Assembly: GCF_003001815.1 (NCBI RefSeq)
Contig: NZ_PVMZ01000001.1
Span: 496,001 to 560,000, forward strand
Direction of reading: 5' to 3'
DNA: 64,000 bases
From: Actinoplanes italicus
Lineage (GTDB): Bacteria; Actinomycetota; Actinomycetes; Mycobacteriales; Micromonosporaceae
Part shown: piece after piece, positions 25,221 to 34,566 of the stretch
Layout of the letters: every line of letters begins with the position of its first letter
Position numbering within the stretch: the first letter of the stretch is position 1
Program-made: the position numbers and the translations under genes
Notes under the pieces: model-generated
What the model was told of the DNA's origin: nothing
Databases searched by the model: none
The model's input: the letters and a program-made list of their open reading frames with translations, nothing else

Positions 25221-26438
25221 TCAGGCGCCGAGCTTGCGCGCCAGGTTCTCGTCGAGCGCGTTCATGAACTCGTCGGTCGACAGCCACGGGGCGTCCCGGC
25301 CGATGAGCAGCGCGAGGTCCTTGGTCATCTGACCGCCCTCGACGGTCTCGATGCAGACCCGCTCCAGCTTCTCGGCGAACTCGGTCACCTCGGGGGTGCC
25401 GTCCAGCTTGCCGCGGTGCTTGAGGCCACCGGTCCAGGCGAAGATCGAGGCGATCGGGTTGGTGCTGGTCTTCTCGCCCTTCTGCCACTGCCGGTAGTGC
25501 CGGGTGACCGTGCCGTGGGCGGCCTCGGCCTCGACGGTCTGGCCGTCCGGGGTCATCAGGACCGAGGTCATCAGGCCGAGCGAGCCGAAGCCCTGCGCCA
25601 CGGTGTCGGACTGCACGTCACCGTCGTAGTTCTTGCAGGCCCAGACGTAGCCACCCTCCCACTTGAGCGCGGCGGCGACCATGTCGTCGATCAGCCGGTG
25701 CTCGTAGGTGATGCCGGCCGACTTGAACTGGTCGGCGAACTCGGTCTCGAAGATCTCGGCGAACAGATCCTTGAACCGGCCGTCGTACGCCTTCAGGATC
25801 GTGTTCTTGGTCGAGAGGTAGACCGGGTAGTTGCGGGCCAGGCCGTACCGGAACGAGGCGCGCGCGAAGTCGCGGATCGACTCGTCGAAGTTGTACATCG
25901 CCATGCCGACGCCACCGGCCGGGAAGTCCGCGACGTGGAACTCCAGCGGCTCGGAGCCGTCCTCCGGCGTGAAGGTGACGGTGAACTTGCCGGCCTTCGG
26001 CGCGACGAAGTCGGTCGCCTTGTACTGGTCACCGTGGGCGTGCCGGCCGATGATGATCGGCTTGGTCCAGCCCGGTACCAGGCGGGGTACGTTCTTCATG
26101 ATGATCGGCTCGCGGAACACCACGCCGCCGAGGATGTTGCGGATGGTGCCGTTCGGCGACCGCCACATCTTCTTCAGGCCGAACTCGTCGACCCGCGCCT
26201 CGTCCGGCGTGATCGTGGCGCACTTGACGCCCACACCGTGCCGCTTGATGGCGTTGGCCGAGTCGATCGTCACCTGGTCGTCGGTCTCGTCCCGGTACTG
26301 GATCGACAGGTCGTAGTACTCGAGGTTCACATCGAGGTACGGCAGGATCAGCTGCTCACGAATCTGCTTCCAGATGATCCGGGTCATCTCGTCGCCGTCG
26401 ATCTCAACGACCGGGTTCTTGACCTTGATTTTCGCCAT
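25221..26438 (-). CDS. icd: NADP-dependent isocitrate dehydrogenase
   Basis: 405 residues of the dimeric, eukaryote-like NADP-IDH type. It begins [20 protein letters not shown], contains the substrate loop [14 protein letters not shown] (Ser/Asn/Arg contacts) and has [19 protein letters not shown] near the C-terminus for metal and cofactor. It catalyses isocitrate + NADP+ to 2-oxoglutarate in the TCA cycle. ATG start with GAGAGGAG upstream. A palindrome at 26472-26489 lies in its promoter region. Monocistronic, judging by its own terminator and divergent neighbour. Confidence 0.96.
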   Translation of the reverse strand: MAKIKVKNPVVEIDGDEMTRIIWKQIREQLILPYLDVNLEYYDLSIQYRDETDDQVTIDSANAIKRHGVGVKCATITPDEARVDEFGLKKMWRSPNGTIRNILGGVVFREPIIMKNVPRLVPGWTKPIIIGRHAHGDQYKATDFVAPKAGKFTVTFTPEDGSEPLEFHVADFPAGGVGMAMYNFDESIRDFARASFRYGLARNYPVYLSTKNTILKAYDGRFKDLFAEIFETEFADQFKSAGITYEHRLIDDMVAAALKWEGGYVWACKNYDGDVQSDTVAQGFGSLGLMTSVLMTPDGQTVEAEAAHGTVTRHYRQWQKGEKTSTNPIASIFAWTGGLKHRGKLDGTPEVTEFAEKLERVCIETVEGGQMTKDLALLIGRDAPWLSTDEFMNALDENLARKLGA

Positions 26439-26471
26439 CGGCCGGCGCTCCTCTCCCGAAACACACGCTTA

Positions 26472-26489
26472 GCAGTACGAGCGTACTGC
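26472..26489. promoter_or_regulatory. 18-bp operator-like palindrome upstream of icd
   Basis: GCAGTACG and CGTACTGC are perfect 8-bp arms around a 2-bp centre, 34 bp before the icd ATG. Read toward icd it resembles the VOC-gene operator at 15802-15823: both share TACGnTCGTACTGyTAA. A common regulator is possible. Confidence 0.5.
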
Positions 26490-26550
26490 CCACCCACCGA
26501 AGATCGCCGGGCGGCCCCGTACGACTGGCCGCCCTCTACCATCCCAGGGA

Positions 26551-26838
26551 ATGAAGATCCGGCGCGCGGATAAGCACTACGAACCCCGCCACGGCGGTAC
26601 GGGAGATCGACTCGCCGGTGTCGCTCCTGTTGCCGTCGTCACCATCGGTATCGCCGTGTCACTCGTCACCAGCTTCCTTTTCCGGGACGACGTCGCCCTC
26701 GCCGCCGAACACGTCGTCGGCGACCGACCGGCGGCTCTCGTCCTGGCCGGCTGGTCCTTCGTCGCCGTCACCGTCATCGTCATCGTCGTTTCGGTCGTCT
26801 CGCTGGCCGTCGTCCTCACCTTCGGCGGCGTTCCCTGA
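26551..26838 (+). CDS. Small two-helix membrane protein, hypothetical
   Basis: 95 residues: a charged N-terminus (MKIRRADKHYEPRH) and two hydrophobic segments at about 27-45 and 62-90. I recognise no family. The ribosome-binding site is weak, and the last seven codons and stop already belong to the first copy of the 29-bp repeat array. The original C-terminus may therefore have been changed by repeat growth. Supported mainly by its membrane-protein composition and divergent position from icd. Confidence 0.5.
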   Translation: MKIRRADKHYEPRHGGTGDRLAGVAPVAVVTIGIAVSLVTSFLFRDDVALAAEHVVGDRPAALVLAGWSFVAVTVIVIVVSVVSLAVVLTFGGVP

Positions 26839-26984
26839 CATCCTCGCCTTCGGCGGCGTTCCCTGACACCCTCGCCTTTTGGCGGCGTTCCCTGACACCC
26901 TCGCCTTTTGGCGGCGTTCCCTGACACCCTCGCCTTTTGGCGGCGTCCCTGGCACCCTCGCCTTTTGGCGGCGTTCCCTAACAT
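26814..26984. repeat. 28/29-bp tandem repeat, six copies
   Basis: Units start at 26814, 26842, 26870, 26899, 26928 and 26956. Each contains GGCGGCGTTCCCTGACA or a one- or two-base variant. The array fills the whole gap between two small membrane-protein genes and supplies the stop codon of the first one. Confidence 0.95.
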
Positions 26985-26990
26985 CGAGCG

Positions 26991-27641
26991 ATGGTCACCA
27001 ATCGCTCCCGTCGCCGGCAGCCGGCGCGCACGGGGAACCAGCGCGGCGGCAAGTCGAAAGCCCGCCGGGCACCGGTCATACGCCCGGTCGCTCCGCCGCC
27101 GCGTCCGGCCGAGCCCTCGTCGCGCGCGACGGCACTGGGATTCCTGCTCGTGGCCGTCGGCGGCACGGCGTACTTCGTGCTGTTCGCCTACCAGGAGTCC
27201 TCGGCACGCGGCTGGGTCGACGGCATGCGCGCGCTCACCGGCGGCCGGTCGTGGGCCATGACGATCGCCGGGTGGCTGACCATCATCGCCATCTTCGGCC
27301 TCGCCTGGGCACTGATCCTGCTCCGCAAGCGGATCCACCGGAACTGGCTGTGGGCCATCGGCGTGGTGATCGCCGCCCTGTTGCCCACGGTTCTGGCGCT
27401 CATCCCCTACCAGGGGCACTACATCGTGCACCTGATCAGCGGGCCGGGCGGTGGCGCGTTCGTCACCGGGATGCGCTGGGCGAGCGCGGCCGGGTTCATC
27501 CCGTTCGTCGTGGTGCCGTTTGTGGTGCTCAACGAAAATCTCAAACGCCGATTCGGTACGGAGGAACTGCGCGGCAAGACAGCCGCCCTCGTCGTCCTCT
27601 TCGCGATCGTCACCCTGATCTCCGCCCTCGTGTCAGCGTGA
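26991..27641 (+). CDS. Hypothetical four-helix membrane protein
   Basis: 216 residues. A basic, Pro/Arg-rich N-terminus (1-45) is followed by about four hydrophobic helices (roughly 47-68, 85-108, 118-140 and 195-215), with an amphipathic stretch at 150-180. No family motif is recognised. It starts six bases after the 29-bp repeat array, so its promoter or leader must include repeats. No clear ribosome-binding site; possibly leaderless or coupled to the preceding small gene. Confidence 0.65.
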   Translation: MVTNRSRRRQPARTGNQRGGKSKARRAPVIRPVAPPPRPAEPSSRATALGFLLVAVGGTAYFVLFAYQESSARGWVDGMRALTGGRSWAMTIAGWLTIIAIFGLAWALILLRKRIHRNWLWAIGVVIAALLPTVLALIPYQGHYIVHLISGPGGGAFVTGMRWASAAGFIPFVVVPFVVLNENLKRRFGTEELRGKTAALVVLFAIVTLISALVSA

Positions 27642-27653
27642 CCGTCGCCCTTT

Positions 27654-27800
27654 TGCGGCCCTCTTGCCGGCCTCTTGTGCCGGGCCCCTTGCGCCAGCCA
27701 TCGTGCTAGCCCCTTGCGCCGGTCCCTTGCGCCGGTCCTTTGCGCCGGTCCTTTTGCCGGCCGCCCTGCACCGGCTCTCCTGCCGGCATGTCCGCCGGAC
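27654..27800. repeat. Short degenerate CCTTGCGCCGGT-type repeat
   Basis: Ten or so imperfect 12-14 bp units of the type CCCTTGCGCCGGT follow the membrane-protein gene and end before the mdh terminator. No gene is supported here. Confidence 0.8.
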
Positions 27801-27812
27801 TTCTGCGGGCAT

Positions 27813-27847
27813 GAAGACGGCCGGGGCAGCGTGCCCCGGCCGTCTTC
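27813..27847. terminator. mdh terminator
   Basis: A perfect 16-bp stem (27813-27828 with 27832-27847) and a GCG loop, 13 bp beyond the mdh stop. It can also stop transcription from the convergent membrane-protein gene. Confidence 0.9.
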
Positions 27848-27859
27848 GACGAAACGGGA

Positions 27860-28810
27860 TCAGAGACCCGCGACGTCCGCCTGCTTGGCGCGGACCGCCT
27901 CGGCGGCCTCCTTCAAACCGGCCAGCTCGGAGTCGGTGAGCTTGTCCTCGACGACCTTGCGGATACCGGTCGCACCCAGCTCGGCCTCGACGCCCAGGTA
28001 GACACCGGAGATGCCGTACTCGCCGTCGACCCACGCGCAGACCGGGACGACCTCGCCCGAGTCCTCGGCCACGGCCTTCGCCATGCGGGCGGCGGCAGCC
28101 GACGGGGCGTAGTACGCCGAACCCGTCTTCAGCAGCGCGACCACCTCGGCGCCACCGTTGCGGGTCCGAACCACCAGCTCCTCGATCTTGTCGGCCGGGA
28201 GCAGGTCGGACAGCGGCTTGCCGTCGACCGTGCAGCGCGACGGGACCGGAACCATGGTGTCGCCGTGCGAGCCCAGGGTCAGCGCCTTCACACTCTTGAC
28301 CGGGACGTTCAGCTCCTCGGCGATGAAGTTGGTGAAGCGGGCGGTGTCGAGCACACCGGCCTGGCCGAACACCTGGTTCTTCGGGAACTGGGTGGCGAGC
28401 TGTGCCAGCGCGGTCATCTCGTCCACCGGGTTCGAGACCACGATGACGACGGCGTTCGGCGCGTACTTCTTGATGTTCTCCGCCACCTGGCGAACGATCT
28501 TGGCGTTGACCTCGAGCAGGTCCATCCGGCTCATGCCCGGCTTACGCGGCAGACCGGCGGTCACCACGACCACGTCGGAGCCCTCGATGGCCTCGTAGCC
28601 CTCGCCGTTCGGCCCGGTGCTCGCGCCGATGACCTTGGTCTCGTAGCCCTCGATCGCACGGGCCTGGTTGAGGTCGAGCGCCAGGCCGGCGGGCTTGCCC
28701 TCGATGATGTCGGTGAGAACCACCGTCTCGAAGATGTCGTACTCGGCGAGACGCTGCGCGGTCGTGGACCCGTAGAAACCGGCGCCTACGACGGTTACCT
28801 TCTTGCCCAT
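27860..28810 (-). CDS. mdh: Malate dehydrogenase
   Basis: 316 residues of the LDH-like malate dehydrogenase group. The NAD-binding start is KVTVVGAGFYGSTTAQRL; VVVTAGLPRKPGMSRMDLL holds the Arg residues (81/86-type) that bind malate, and LGSHGDTMVPVPS contains the catalytic His. Arg in the mobile loop (LPRKPGMSR) favours malate over lactate. TCA-cycle enzyme, cytoplasmic. ATG with GGGAGAG 6 bp upstream. Confidence 0.95.
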   Translation of the reverse strand: MGKKVTVVGAGFYGSTTAQRLAEYDIFETVVLTDIIEGKPAGLALDLNQARAIEGYETKVIGASTGPNGEGYEAIEGSDVVVVTAGLPRKPGMSRMDLLEVNAKIVRQVAENIKKYAPNAVVIVVSNPVDEMTALAQLATQFPKNQVFGQAGVLDTARFTNFIAEELNVPVKSVKALTLGSHGDTMVPVPSRCTVDGKPLSDLLPADKIEELVVRTRNGGAEVVALLKTGSAYYAPSAAAARMAKAVAEDSGEVVPVCAWVDGEYGISGVYLGVEAELGATGIRKVVEDKLTDSELAGLKEAAEAVRAKQADVAGL

Positions 28811-29045
28811 AGCTCTGCTCTCCCAGTGTCCGGGCGATTTTTCGCGACCGTATCAGCCGGTTAACGCACGATTACCGGCCGGTCCGTTGAACGGGACCTA
28901 AGCCACTGAAGCCGACCTCAATGATCATGACGGATGGCGCCCCTCAACCACAGCCGCTTCCCCATTCAGCCTCACCCGATAACCACTCCACCCCATCCTC
29001 AACCCCCACGCCCCTCCCCAGCCAGCCCCACCTCCAGCCCCCTTC

Positions 29046-29290
29046 CCCACCCCACGCACCCATCCCCAGCCAGCCCAGACACCCAGCCCTGGCCCGCGCA
29101 CCCATCCCGACGCAACTCGATCGGCCAGCCCTGCCCCGCGCACCTGTCCACAGCCAACCCGATCACCCAGCCCCGGCCCGCGCACCTCTCCCCAGGTAGT
29201 CGATCGGTGCGCCCCGGCCCGCGCACCCTTCTCCAGGCGACTCGATCGCCCAGCCCCAGCCCGCACACCCTTCTGCGCCTGGGAAGCAGC
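29046..29290. repeat. Diverged 42-bp tandem repeat in the mdh-DUF559 gap
   Basis: The 660-bp gap 28811-29470 holds the mdh promoter, then C-rich DNA. About five 41-43 bp units (starts near 29083, 29125, 29167, 29209, 29250) share the core GGCCCGCGCACC. All frames are open here because of base composition; a Pro-rich 131-residue plus-strand frame exists, but nothing supports it as a gene. The last 180 bp hold the promoter of the next gene. Confidence 0.8.
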
Positions 29291-29470
29291 CATTCCCCAG
29301 AGCCCGCCTCCAAAAAGCGGCCTAGATGATCGTCCAGCTCAGCGATAGCGCGGTTTCCTCGCAGCACGGCTGCGGCAACACCGTTCGGCCGGCTTGTCAA
29401 GCTTGTCCACACCAGCGCTCTGTCCACAGGCACATCGGCTCGCGGCCGCGATCCGAACCATGCTGAGCCG

Positions 29471-30421
29471 ATGCCGCGCCCACCGACGATCCCCACGCCA
29501 CTCCGCAACCAGCCGTTCCACGGCTCGACCGCAATCCGGGACGGCCTGATCACCAGAGCGATGCTCCGCAGCCCGATCTGGCAACGACTGATGCACGACG
29601 TGTATGCACACCGCGACACCGACATGGATCACCTGGCCTGGTGTCGAGCCGTCGCACTGATCCTGCCGCCGGGCGCGGCGATCGGAGGCCTCAGCGCGGC
29701 ACGTCTGTGGGGCGTCGAAACGGAGGGGACGCAGGTGTCAGTGGCTCTGCCCCGTGATCGCTGGCTACGCGAGGACGACCGGCTGCAAACACATCACACG
29801 ACTCTCACACCGGACGACGTGACGACCGTCGACGGCATCCCGGTGACCACACCGGAGCGCACCGCCTTCGACACCGGCCGACGCCTGCGGCGCGCGGACG
29901 CACTGGTCGTCCTGGATGCGATGCTCCACCGCCATCTGCTCCACCGAGAACGGCTCCAGCCAATGATCGTGCAACGTTTCTCCTGGCCAGGCATCACGCA
30001 GCTGACGGCCCTGACCCGCTTGGCGGACCCGCGCGCCGAGTCTCCGATGGAGTCCCACATTCGTCTGCTGCTCCACGATGCCCGCCTGCCACCTCCGGTG
30101 CCTCAGTTCGAGATCCGGGACACCGCCGATCGCTTCCTGGGCCGCGCCGATCTGGCCTGGCCGGACTCCGCACTGGTCGTCGAGTACGACGGCGACCACC
30201 ATCGCGACCGGCAACAGTTCCGCCGTGACGTGGCCAGGCTGAACGCCTTCCGAATGGCCGGCTGGACGGTGCTCCGTTTCACCGCCGACGACGTGTTCCG
30301 AAACGCGGAACGAGTCGCCGCCACCGTCTCAGCCGCCCTGACCGAGGCATCCAACGATCACCGTCAGCCACCCCGAAAGACGCCGGCCAAGGCACCCGAT
30401 CCTCGTCGGCAGATGCAATGA
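29471..30421 (+). CDS. DUF559 endonuclease-like protein with AbiEi-like N-terminus
   Basis: 316 residues. The N-terminal half (about 15-150) resembles the winged-helix/antitoxin-like region of AbiEi-type proteins (GLITRAMLRSPIWQRLMHDVY, in part). The C-terminal half is a DUF559/Vsr-type PD-(D/E)XK nuclease fold: ESPMESHIRLLL, RADLAWPDSALVVEYDGDHH, then FRMAGWTVLRFTADDVFRN. Such proteins are common in multiple copies in actinomycetes; their role is unknown. It is monocistronic and flanked by repeat DNA. Confidence 0.8.
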   Translation: MPRPPTIPTPLRNQPFHGSTAIRDGLITRAMLRSPIWQRLMHDVYAHRDTDMDHLAWCRAVALILPPGAAIGGLSAARLWGVETEGTQVSVALPRDRWLREDDRLQTHHTTLTPDDVTTVDGIPVTTPERTAFDTGRRLRRADALVVLDAMLHRHLLHRERLQPMIVQRFSWPGITQLTALTRLADPRAESPMESHIRLLLHDARLPPPVPQFEIRDTADRFLGRADLAWPDSALVVEYDGDHHRDRQQFRRDVARLNAFRMAGWTVLRFTADDVFRNAERVAATVSAALTEASNDHRQPPRKTPAKAPDPRRQMQ

Positions 30422-30438
30422 AAGATGCTGGAACGCAC

Positions 30439-30476
30439 AGCGGCGGCCGACCGCCCGCAGGCTGCCGACCGCCGCT
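30439..30476. terminator. purH terminator
   Basis: AGCGGCGGCCG (30439-30449) pairs with its near-complement at 30466-30476, with one mismatch or GU pair. It is 13 bp from the purH stop and 17 bp after the convergent DUF559 gene. Confidence 0.65.
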
Positions 30477-30489
30477 GAACGCGAACGGA

Positions 30490-32058
30490 TCAGTGGTAGA
30501 AGTGGCGAGTCCCGGTCAGGTAGACGGTCAGGCCGGCCGCCGCCGCGGCCTCGATGACCTGTTCGTCGCGGATCGAACCGCCCGGCTGGACGACGGCCTT
30601 CACGCCGGCCTCGATCAGCACCTGCAGCCCGTCCGGGAACGGGAAGAACGCGTCGGACGCCGCCACGCTGCCGGCCGCCCGCTCGGCGCCGGCCCGGTTG
30701 ACGGCGAGGTGCGCCGAGTCGACCCGGTTGACCTGGCCCATGCCGACACCGACGGTTGCGCCGTCGCGAGCGAGCAGGATGGCGTTGCTCTTGACCCCCC
30801 GCACGGCACGCCAGGCGAAGACGAGGTCGGCCAGGTCGGCGCCGGAGAGCGCCTCGCCGGTGGCCAGCGTCCAGTTGGCCGGGTCGTCACCGGTCGCGTC
30901 GACCCGGTCCGCGGTCTGCACCAGCACACCACCGCTGACCTGCTTGATCTCGGTGGCGGGCGGGTTCCACGCGGGGGCGGCGAGCACCCGGAGCTTCTTC
31001 TTCGCCCGGAAGACCTCCAGCGCCTCGGGGGCGTAGGAGGGCGCCACGATCGCCTCGGTGAGGATGCCGTCGAGCTGCTTGGCCAGGTCGAGCGTCACCT
31101 CCTGGTTGACCGCGATCACGCCGCCGTACGCGGAGAGCGGGTCGCAGGCGTGGGCCTTGCGGTGTGCCTCGGCGACGTCGGCGCCGATCGCGATGCCGCA
31201 CGGATTGGCGTGCTTGATGATCGCCACACACGGCTCGGTGAAGTCGTTGGCGCTGCGCCAGGCGGCGTCCGCGTCGACGTAGTTGTTGAACGACAGCTCG
31301 CCACCGTGCAGCAGCTCGGCCTGGGCCAGGCCGGCGGGCGCGTCCTGGTCGAGGTAGAGCGCTGCCTTCTGGTGCGGGTTCTCGCCGTACCGCAGGGTGT
31401 TCTCGAGGCGCAGCGCGAGCCCGTCGAACTCCGGCCATTCGGGTGCCGACGAGGCCAGCGCGGTCGCGGTCCAGCGGGCGACGGCCACGTCGTACTCCGC
31501 GATGTCCGCGAAGGCCCGGGCGGCCAGCGCGCGCCGCTGGGCCAGCGAGAATCCGCCTTCGGCAAGGGCGGAGACGATCAGCGGGTACGCCGAGACGGCC
31601 GTGACGACCGCAACGGACGCGTGGTTCTTGGCAGCGGAGCGGACCATGGCCGGCCCACCGATGTCGATCTTCGCGATGCAGTCCTCGACACCCGCGCCCG
31701 AGGCGACCGTCTCGGTGAACGGGTAGAGGTTGCTGACCAGCAGGTCGAACGGCTCGATGCCCAGCTCGGCGAGCTCCTCGACGTGGCTGTCCAGCCGCAG
31801 GTCGGCGAGCAGACCGGCGTGCACCTTCGGGTGCAGCGTCTTGACCCGGTCACTGAGGATCTCGGGGAAGCCGGTCAGGTCCTCGACCCGGGTCACCGGC
31901 ACGCCGGCCTTCTCCACGGTCGACGCGGTCGAACCGGTGGAGACGATCTGCACGCCGGCCGCGTGCAGCGCCTGCGCCAGCTCGACGATGCCGTCCTTGT
32001 ACCAGACGCTCAGCAGCGCCCGCTTGATCGGGCGGCGCCCCTCGGCAGCGGAACTCAC
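30490..32058 (-). CDS. purH: Bifunctional AICAR transformylase/IMP cyclohydrolase
   Basis: 522 residues. The N-terminal IMP cyclohydrolase domain begins [20 protein letters not shown] and has [13 protein letters not shown]. The AICAR transformylase domain has [37 protein letters not shown] and the C-terminal [13 protein letters not shown] and GTRHFYH. It performs the last two steps of IMP synthesis. The GTG start overlaps purN as GTGA, so the two are co-translated. Confidence 0.97.
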   Translation of the reverse strand: MSSAAEGRRPIKRALLSVWYKDGIVELAQALHAAGVQIVSTGSTASTVEKAGVPVTRVEDLTGFPEILSDRVKTLHPKVHAGLLADLRLDSHVEELAELGIEPFDLLVSNLYPFTETVASGAGVEDCIAKIDIGGPAMVRSAAKNHASVAVVTAVSAYPLIVSALAEGGFSLAQRRALAARAFADIAEYDVAVARWTATALASSAPEWPEFDGLALRLENTLRYGENPHQKAALYLDQDAPAGLAQAELLHGGELSFNNYVDADAAWRSANDFTEPCVAIIKHANPCGIAIGADVAEAHRKAHACDPLSAYGGVIAVNQEVTLDLAKQLDGILTEAIVAPSYAPEALEVFRAKKKLRVLAAPAWNPPATEIKQVSGGVLVQTADRVDATGDDPANWTLATGEALSGADLADLVFAWRAVRGVKSNAILLARDGATVGVGMGQVNRVDSAHLAVNRAGAERAAGSVAASDAFFPFPDGLQVLIEAGVKAVVQPGGSIRDEQVIEAAAAAGLTVYLTGTRHFYH

Positions 32059-32672
32059 GGAATCCGTACCTTTCTGTCCTCGATGGTCCAGCCGTCCCGG
32101 ACCAGGCGGCCGACGTACTCGACCAGCTGTGCCCGCTCGGCCACCTTGATGCGCTCGGTGAGGGTCTCCTCCGTGTCGTCGTCGAGCACGGAAACCACGG
32201 TCTGCGCGATGATCGGCCCGGTGTCGACACCGGCGTCCACGAAGAAGAGCGTCGCTCCGGCGACCTTGACGCCGTACGCCAGTGCGTCGCGCGGCCCGTG
32301 GATGCCGGGGAAGGCGGGAAGCAGCGCATTGTGCGTGTTGATGTAGCGATCGCCGAACGCGTCCAGGAACTGTTTGCCGACGAGCTTCAGGAATCCGGCC
32401 GAGATCACCAGATCGGGCCTGTGCTCGGCGACGTGCTCGGTGAGCGCGGCGTCCCAGTCGTCGCGGGTCGGGTAGGCCTTCACCGAGTCGACGAACGTGG
32501 GGATTCCGGCGGCCGTGGCGTGGTCCAGTCCGGCGATCCCGTCCCGGTCGGCGCCGACGGCGACCACGACGGCCCCGTACGCCGGATCGGCGGTCGCTTC
32601 GAGAAGTGCCTGCAGGTTGCTGCCCGATCCGGAGATGAGGACGACCAGGCGGGCGGGCGCGGGGTCAGTCAC
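32055..32672 (-). CDS. purN: Phosphoribosylglycinamide formyltransferase
   Basis: 205 residues. The start [19 protein letters not shown] binds phosphate. Catalytic residues lie in [15 protein letters not shown] (Asn/His), with Asp in [13 protein letters not shown]. It formylates GAR with 10-formyl-THF in purine synthesis. GTG start; purH follows with a 4-bp overlap. Upstream lies a 318-bp gap with a 42-bp repeat array instead of the short spacing usual between the DUF6350 gene and purN. Confidence 0.95.
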   Translation of the reverse strand: MTDPAPARLVVLISGSGSNLQALLEATADPAYGAVVVAVGADRDGIAGLDHATAAGIPTFVDSVKAYPTRDDWDAALTEHVAEHRPDLVISAGFLKLVGKQFLDAFGDRYINTHNALLPAFPGIHGPRDALAYGVKVAGATLFFVDAGVDTGPIIAQTVVSVLDDDTEETLTERIKVAERAQLVEYVGRLVRDGWTIEDRKVRIP

Positions 32673-32794
32673 CTGTGCACCCTATCCGGGCGTTTACCCG
32701 CCCGGACACGGCGGGGCTCAGCCCTGGCGGAAAGCTCACGCGGCAGAGCTGGGCCGCGGCGGATGTCCCGGAAACGGTGGACGCAACCCCGGAG

Positions 32795-32987
32795 GAAAGG
32801 CGAAGACACGGCGCGGTGGACGAAGCACCGCGGTGTGAAAGGCGAAGACACCGCGCGGTAGGCGAAGCACCGCGGCGTGAAAGGCGAAGACACCGCGCGG
32901 TAGACGAAGCACCGCGGCGTGAAAGGCGAAGACACCGCGCGGTAGACGAAGCACCGCGGCGTGAAAGGCGAAGACGCCGCGGGCCGG
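32795..32987. repeat. 42-bp tandem repeat between DUF6350 gene and purN
   Basis: Four full units (32795, 32837, 32879, 32921) and a partial fifth. Each holds the palindrome ACCGCGCGGT or a one-base variant. They lie in the 318-bp gap between two genes usually co-transcribed and may affect transcription into purN. Frames through them are open because 42 is a multiple of three; no gene is supported. Confidence 0.95.
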
Positions 32988-32990
32988 CGC

Positions 32991-34460
32991 TCAGCCGCGG
33001 CGGAAAGCGCGCGTCGCCGCCGCACCCAGGCTGACGGAGACCGCGACCACGATCGCCGCCACGATGCCGGTCTGCAGCGGGTCGGGGCCGATGTCGGACA
33101 GCCGGCCGGAGCCCAGCGCGCCGCCGGAGGCCCACGCGAGCACGGCCATCAGCAGGCCGGCCACCGGGCCTGCGAACAGGCTCGACGTCACCACCAGCAG
33201 CCAGGACGGCTCCGGGTCGGCAGCCGCGTTCTTGCCCTTGCGGCGGGTGGCCCGCCAGGCGCTGTCGCGGCCGAAACGCAACCGCTGGGTGAGCGTCCAC
33301 CCGGCCACCGCACCGGCGATCACCGGCAGGGCGAGCAGGGTCGTGCCGGCGGCGCCCATCGGGCCTTCGGGCAAGCCCGCGATCAACGGCAGCATGGGCG
33401 GCGCTCCGAGGGTGACCTCGGTCAGCCGGACGATCGTGTCGACGCCCAGCGCGAACCCCGGCCCGAGCAGGTAGGCCGCCACCCAGATCGAGGCGTTCAC
33501 CGCGTACCCGATGCTGATCAGGGTGATGCCGGCCTGGCCCGCCACGCCGGTCTGGTAGTTGGCGATGATCTCCGCGGCCTGTGCGCCGCCGAGCGCGACC
33601 GCGAGGCCACCGATCACCGCGCCGGCGCCGACGATCAGGAACGCGGCGACGAGCCCCGTCCGGATGCCGTGCCGCAGGAACGGTGGCGTCCGCCGGGCGA
33701 TGGTGGCGACGGCACCGGTGCCACGCAGGGCGCCGACCAGGGCTCCGAGGACCCCGAGGACGAAGAAGTGCGACGCGGCGCGTCCGGTGGAGATCTCGGT
33801 GCCGCGGCCATCGGTCAGCTCCGCGGCGAGAACCCCGACCAGGGTGTACGCCGAACCGACCGCCACAGCGGCGAGGAGCGCCCGCGGGACCGACCCGGAG
33901 TGCCGGGCCCCGATGGCACGGGTGACGTGCAGTCCGGCCCGGTTGAGCCGCCAGACGATCAGCACCGTGAGCAGGAGTGGCGCCAGCGCGAGCGGCCCGA
34001 TCGAGGTGCCGATCGGCACGCCGTGGCCGAGCAGCCAGCCGGCCAGCCCGGCGTGCGCGGCGCCGGTCAGGCCCCCGGCGCCCTCGAGTGTGCGTGCCAG
34101 GCCTATCACGGCGGCCACCGGCAGATAGGTCAGCAGGGTCGCCCACACGGTGGCGAACAGTGCCGCCACCAGCAGCGGAGCGCGCTTCACCTGCGGCGGG
34201 CGGCGCTGCGTGGGCACCCGGACGGTCTCGCGCCGGCCGAGCATCGCGTCATCGACGACGACGGTGTCGCGCCGGTCTTCCTCGGGTGGGGTGTCCCGGT
34301 CCTGCTCGTCGGGGCGAATGGCCTCGGTGTGCTGCCCCTCGGGGGCCTCGGCCGGTCTCTGCCGCTCGACGGCGGCGGTGTCACGCACCACGGACTGCAG
34401 CGACTCGGCGACCGCGAACGGGTCCTCCGAGCCGCCGGTACGGTCGGTTGTGCGGGACAT
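32991..34460 (-). CDS. DUF6350 family membrane protein
   Basis: 489 residues. A disordered charged N-terminus (1-90) precedes ten or so hydrophobic helices and a short basic C-terminus. The family is actinobacterial, conserved between sucCD and purN/purH, and includes mycobacterial PerM-type proteins implicated in cell division and persistence. I make the family call from topology and neighbourhood; the molecular function is unknown. It lies 106 bp downstream of sucD, past a strong hairpin. Confidence 0.78.
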   Translation of the reverse strand: MSRTTDRTGGSEDPFAVAESLQSVVRDTAAVERQRPAEAPEGQHTEAIRPDEQDRDTPPEEDRRDTVVVDDAMLGRRETVRVPTQRRPPQVKRAPLLVAALFATVWATLLTYLPVAAVIGLARTLEGAGGLTGAAHAGLAGWLLGHGVPIGTSIGPLALAPLLLTVLIVWRLNRAGLHVTRAIGARHSGSVPRALLAAVAVGSAYTLVGVLAAELTDGRGTEISTGRAASHFFVLGVLGALVGALRGTGAVATIARRTPPFLRHGIRTGLVAAFLIVGAGAVIGGLAVALGGAQAAEIIANYQTGVAGQAGITLISIGYAVNASIWVAAYLLGPGFALGVDTIVRLTEVTLGAPPMLPLIAGLPEGPMGAAGTTLLALPVIAGAVAGWTLTQRLRFGRDSAWRATRRKGKNAAADPEPSWLLVVTSSLFAGPVAGLLMAVLAWASGGALGSGRLSDIGPDPLQTGIVAAIVVAVSVSLGAAATRAFRRG

Positions 34461-34506
34461 CGCGCCTACTTTTCCATGCCGTGGCCACTGCGGCGAGGCA
34501 GATAGG

Positions 34507-34552
34507 ACGGCGCGCCGCCGATCGGGTCGCTCCCCGATCGGCGGCGCGCCGT
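34507..34552 (-). terminator. sucCD terminator
   Basis: A perfect 20-bp stem (34507-34526 with 34533-34552) with a TCGCTC loop, 14 bp after the sucD stop. It should separate sucCD from the DUF6350 gene. Confidence 0.9.
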
Positions 34553-34566
34553 ACTCACAGCGGTGC

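Noticed and set aside
28921-29329. Proline-rich open frames in both strands between mdh and the DUF559 gene
   Set aside because: Openness comes from the C-rich 42-bp repeats. No ribosome-binding site or family supports translation.
32675-33034. 119-codon plus-strand frame with Arg/Glu repeats
   Set aside because: It reads through the 42-bp repeat array and overlaps the ends of genes on the other strand; no start signal.
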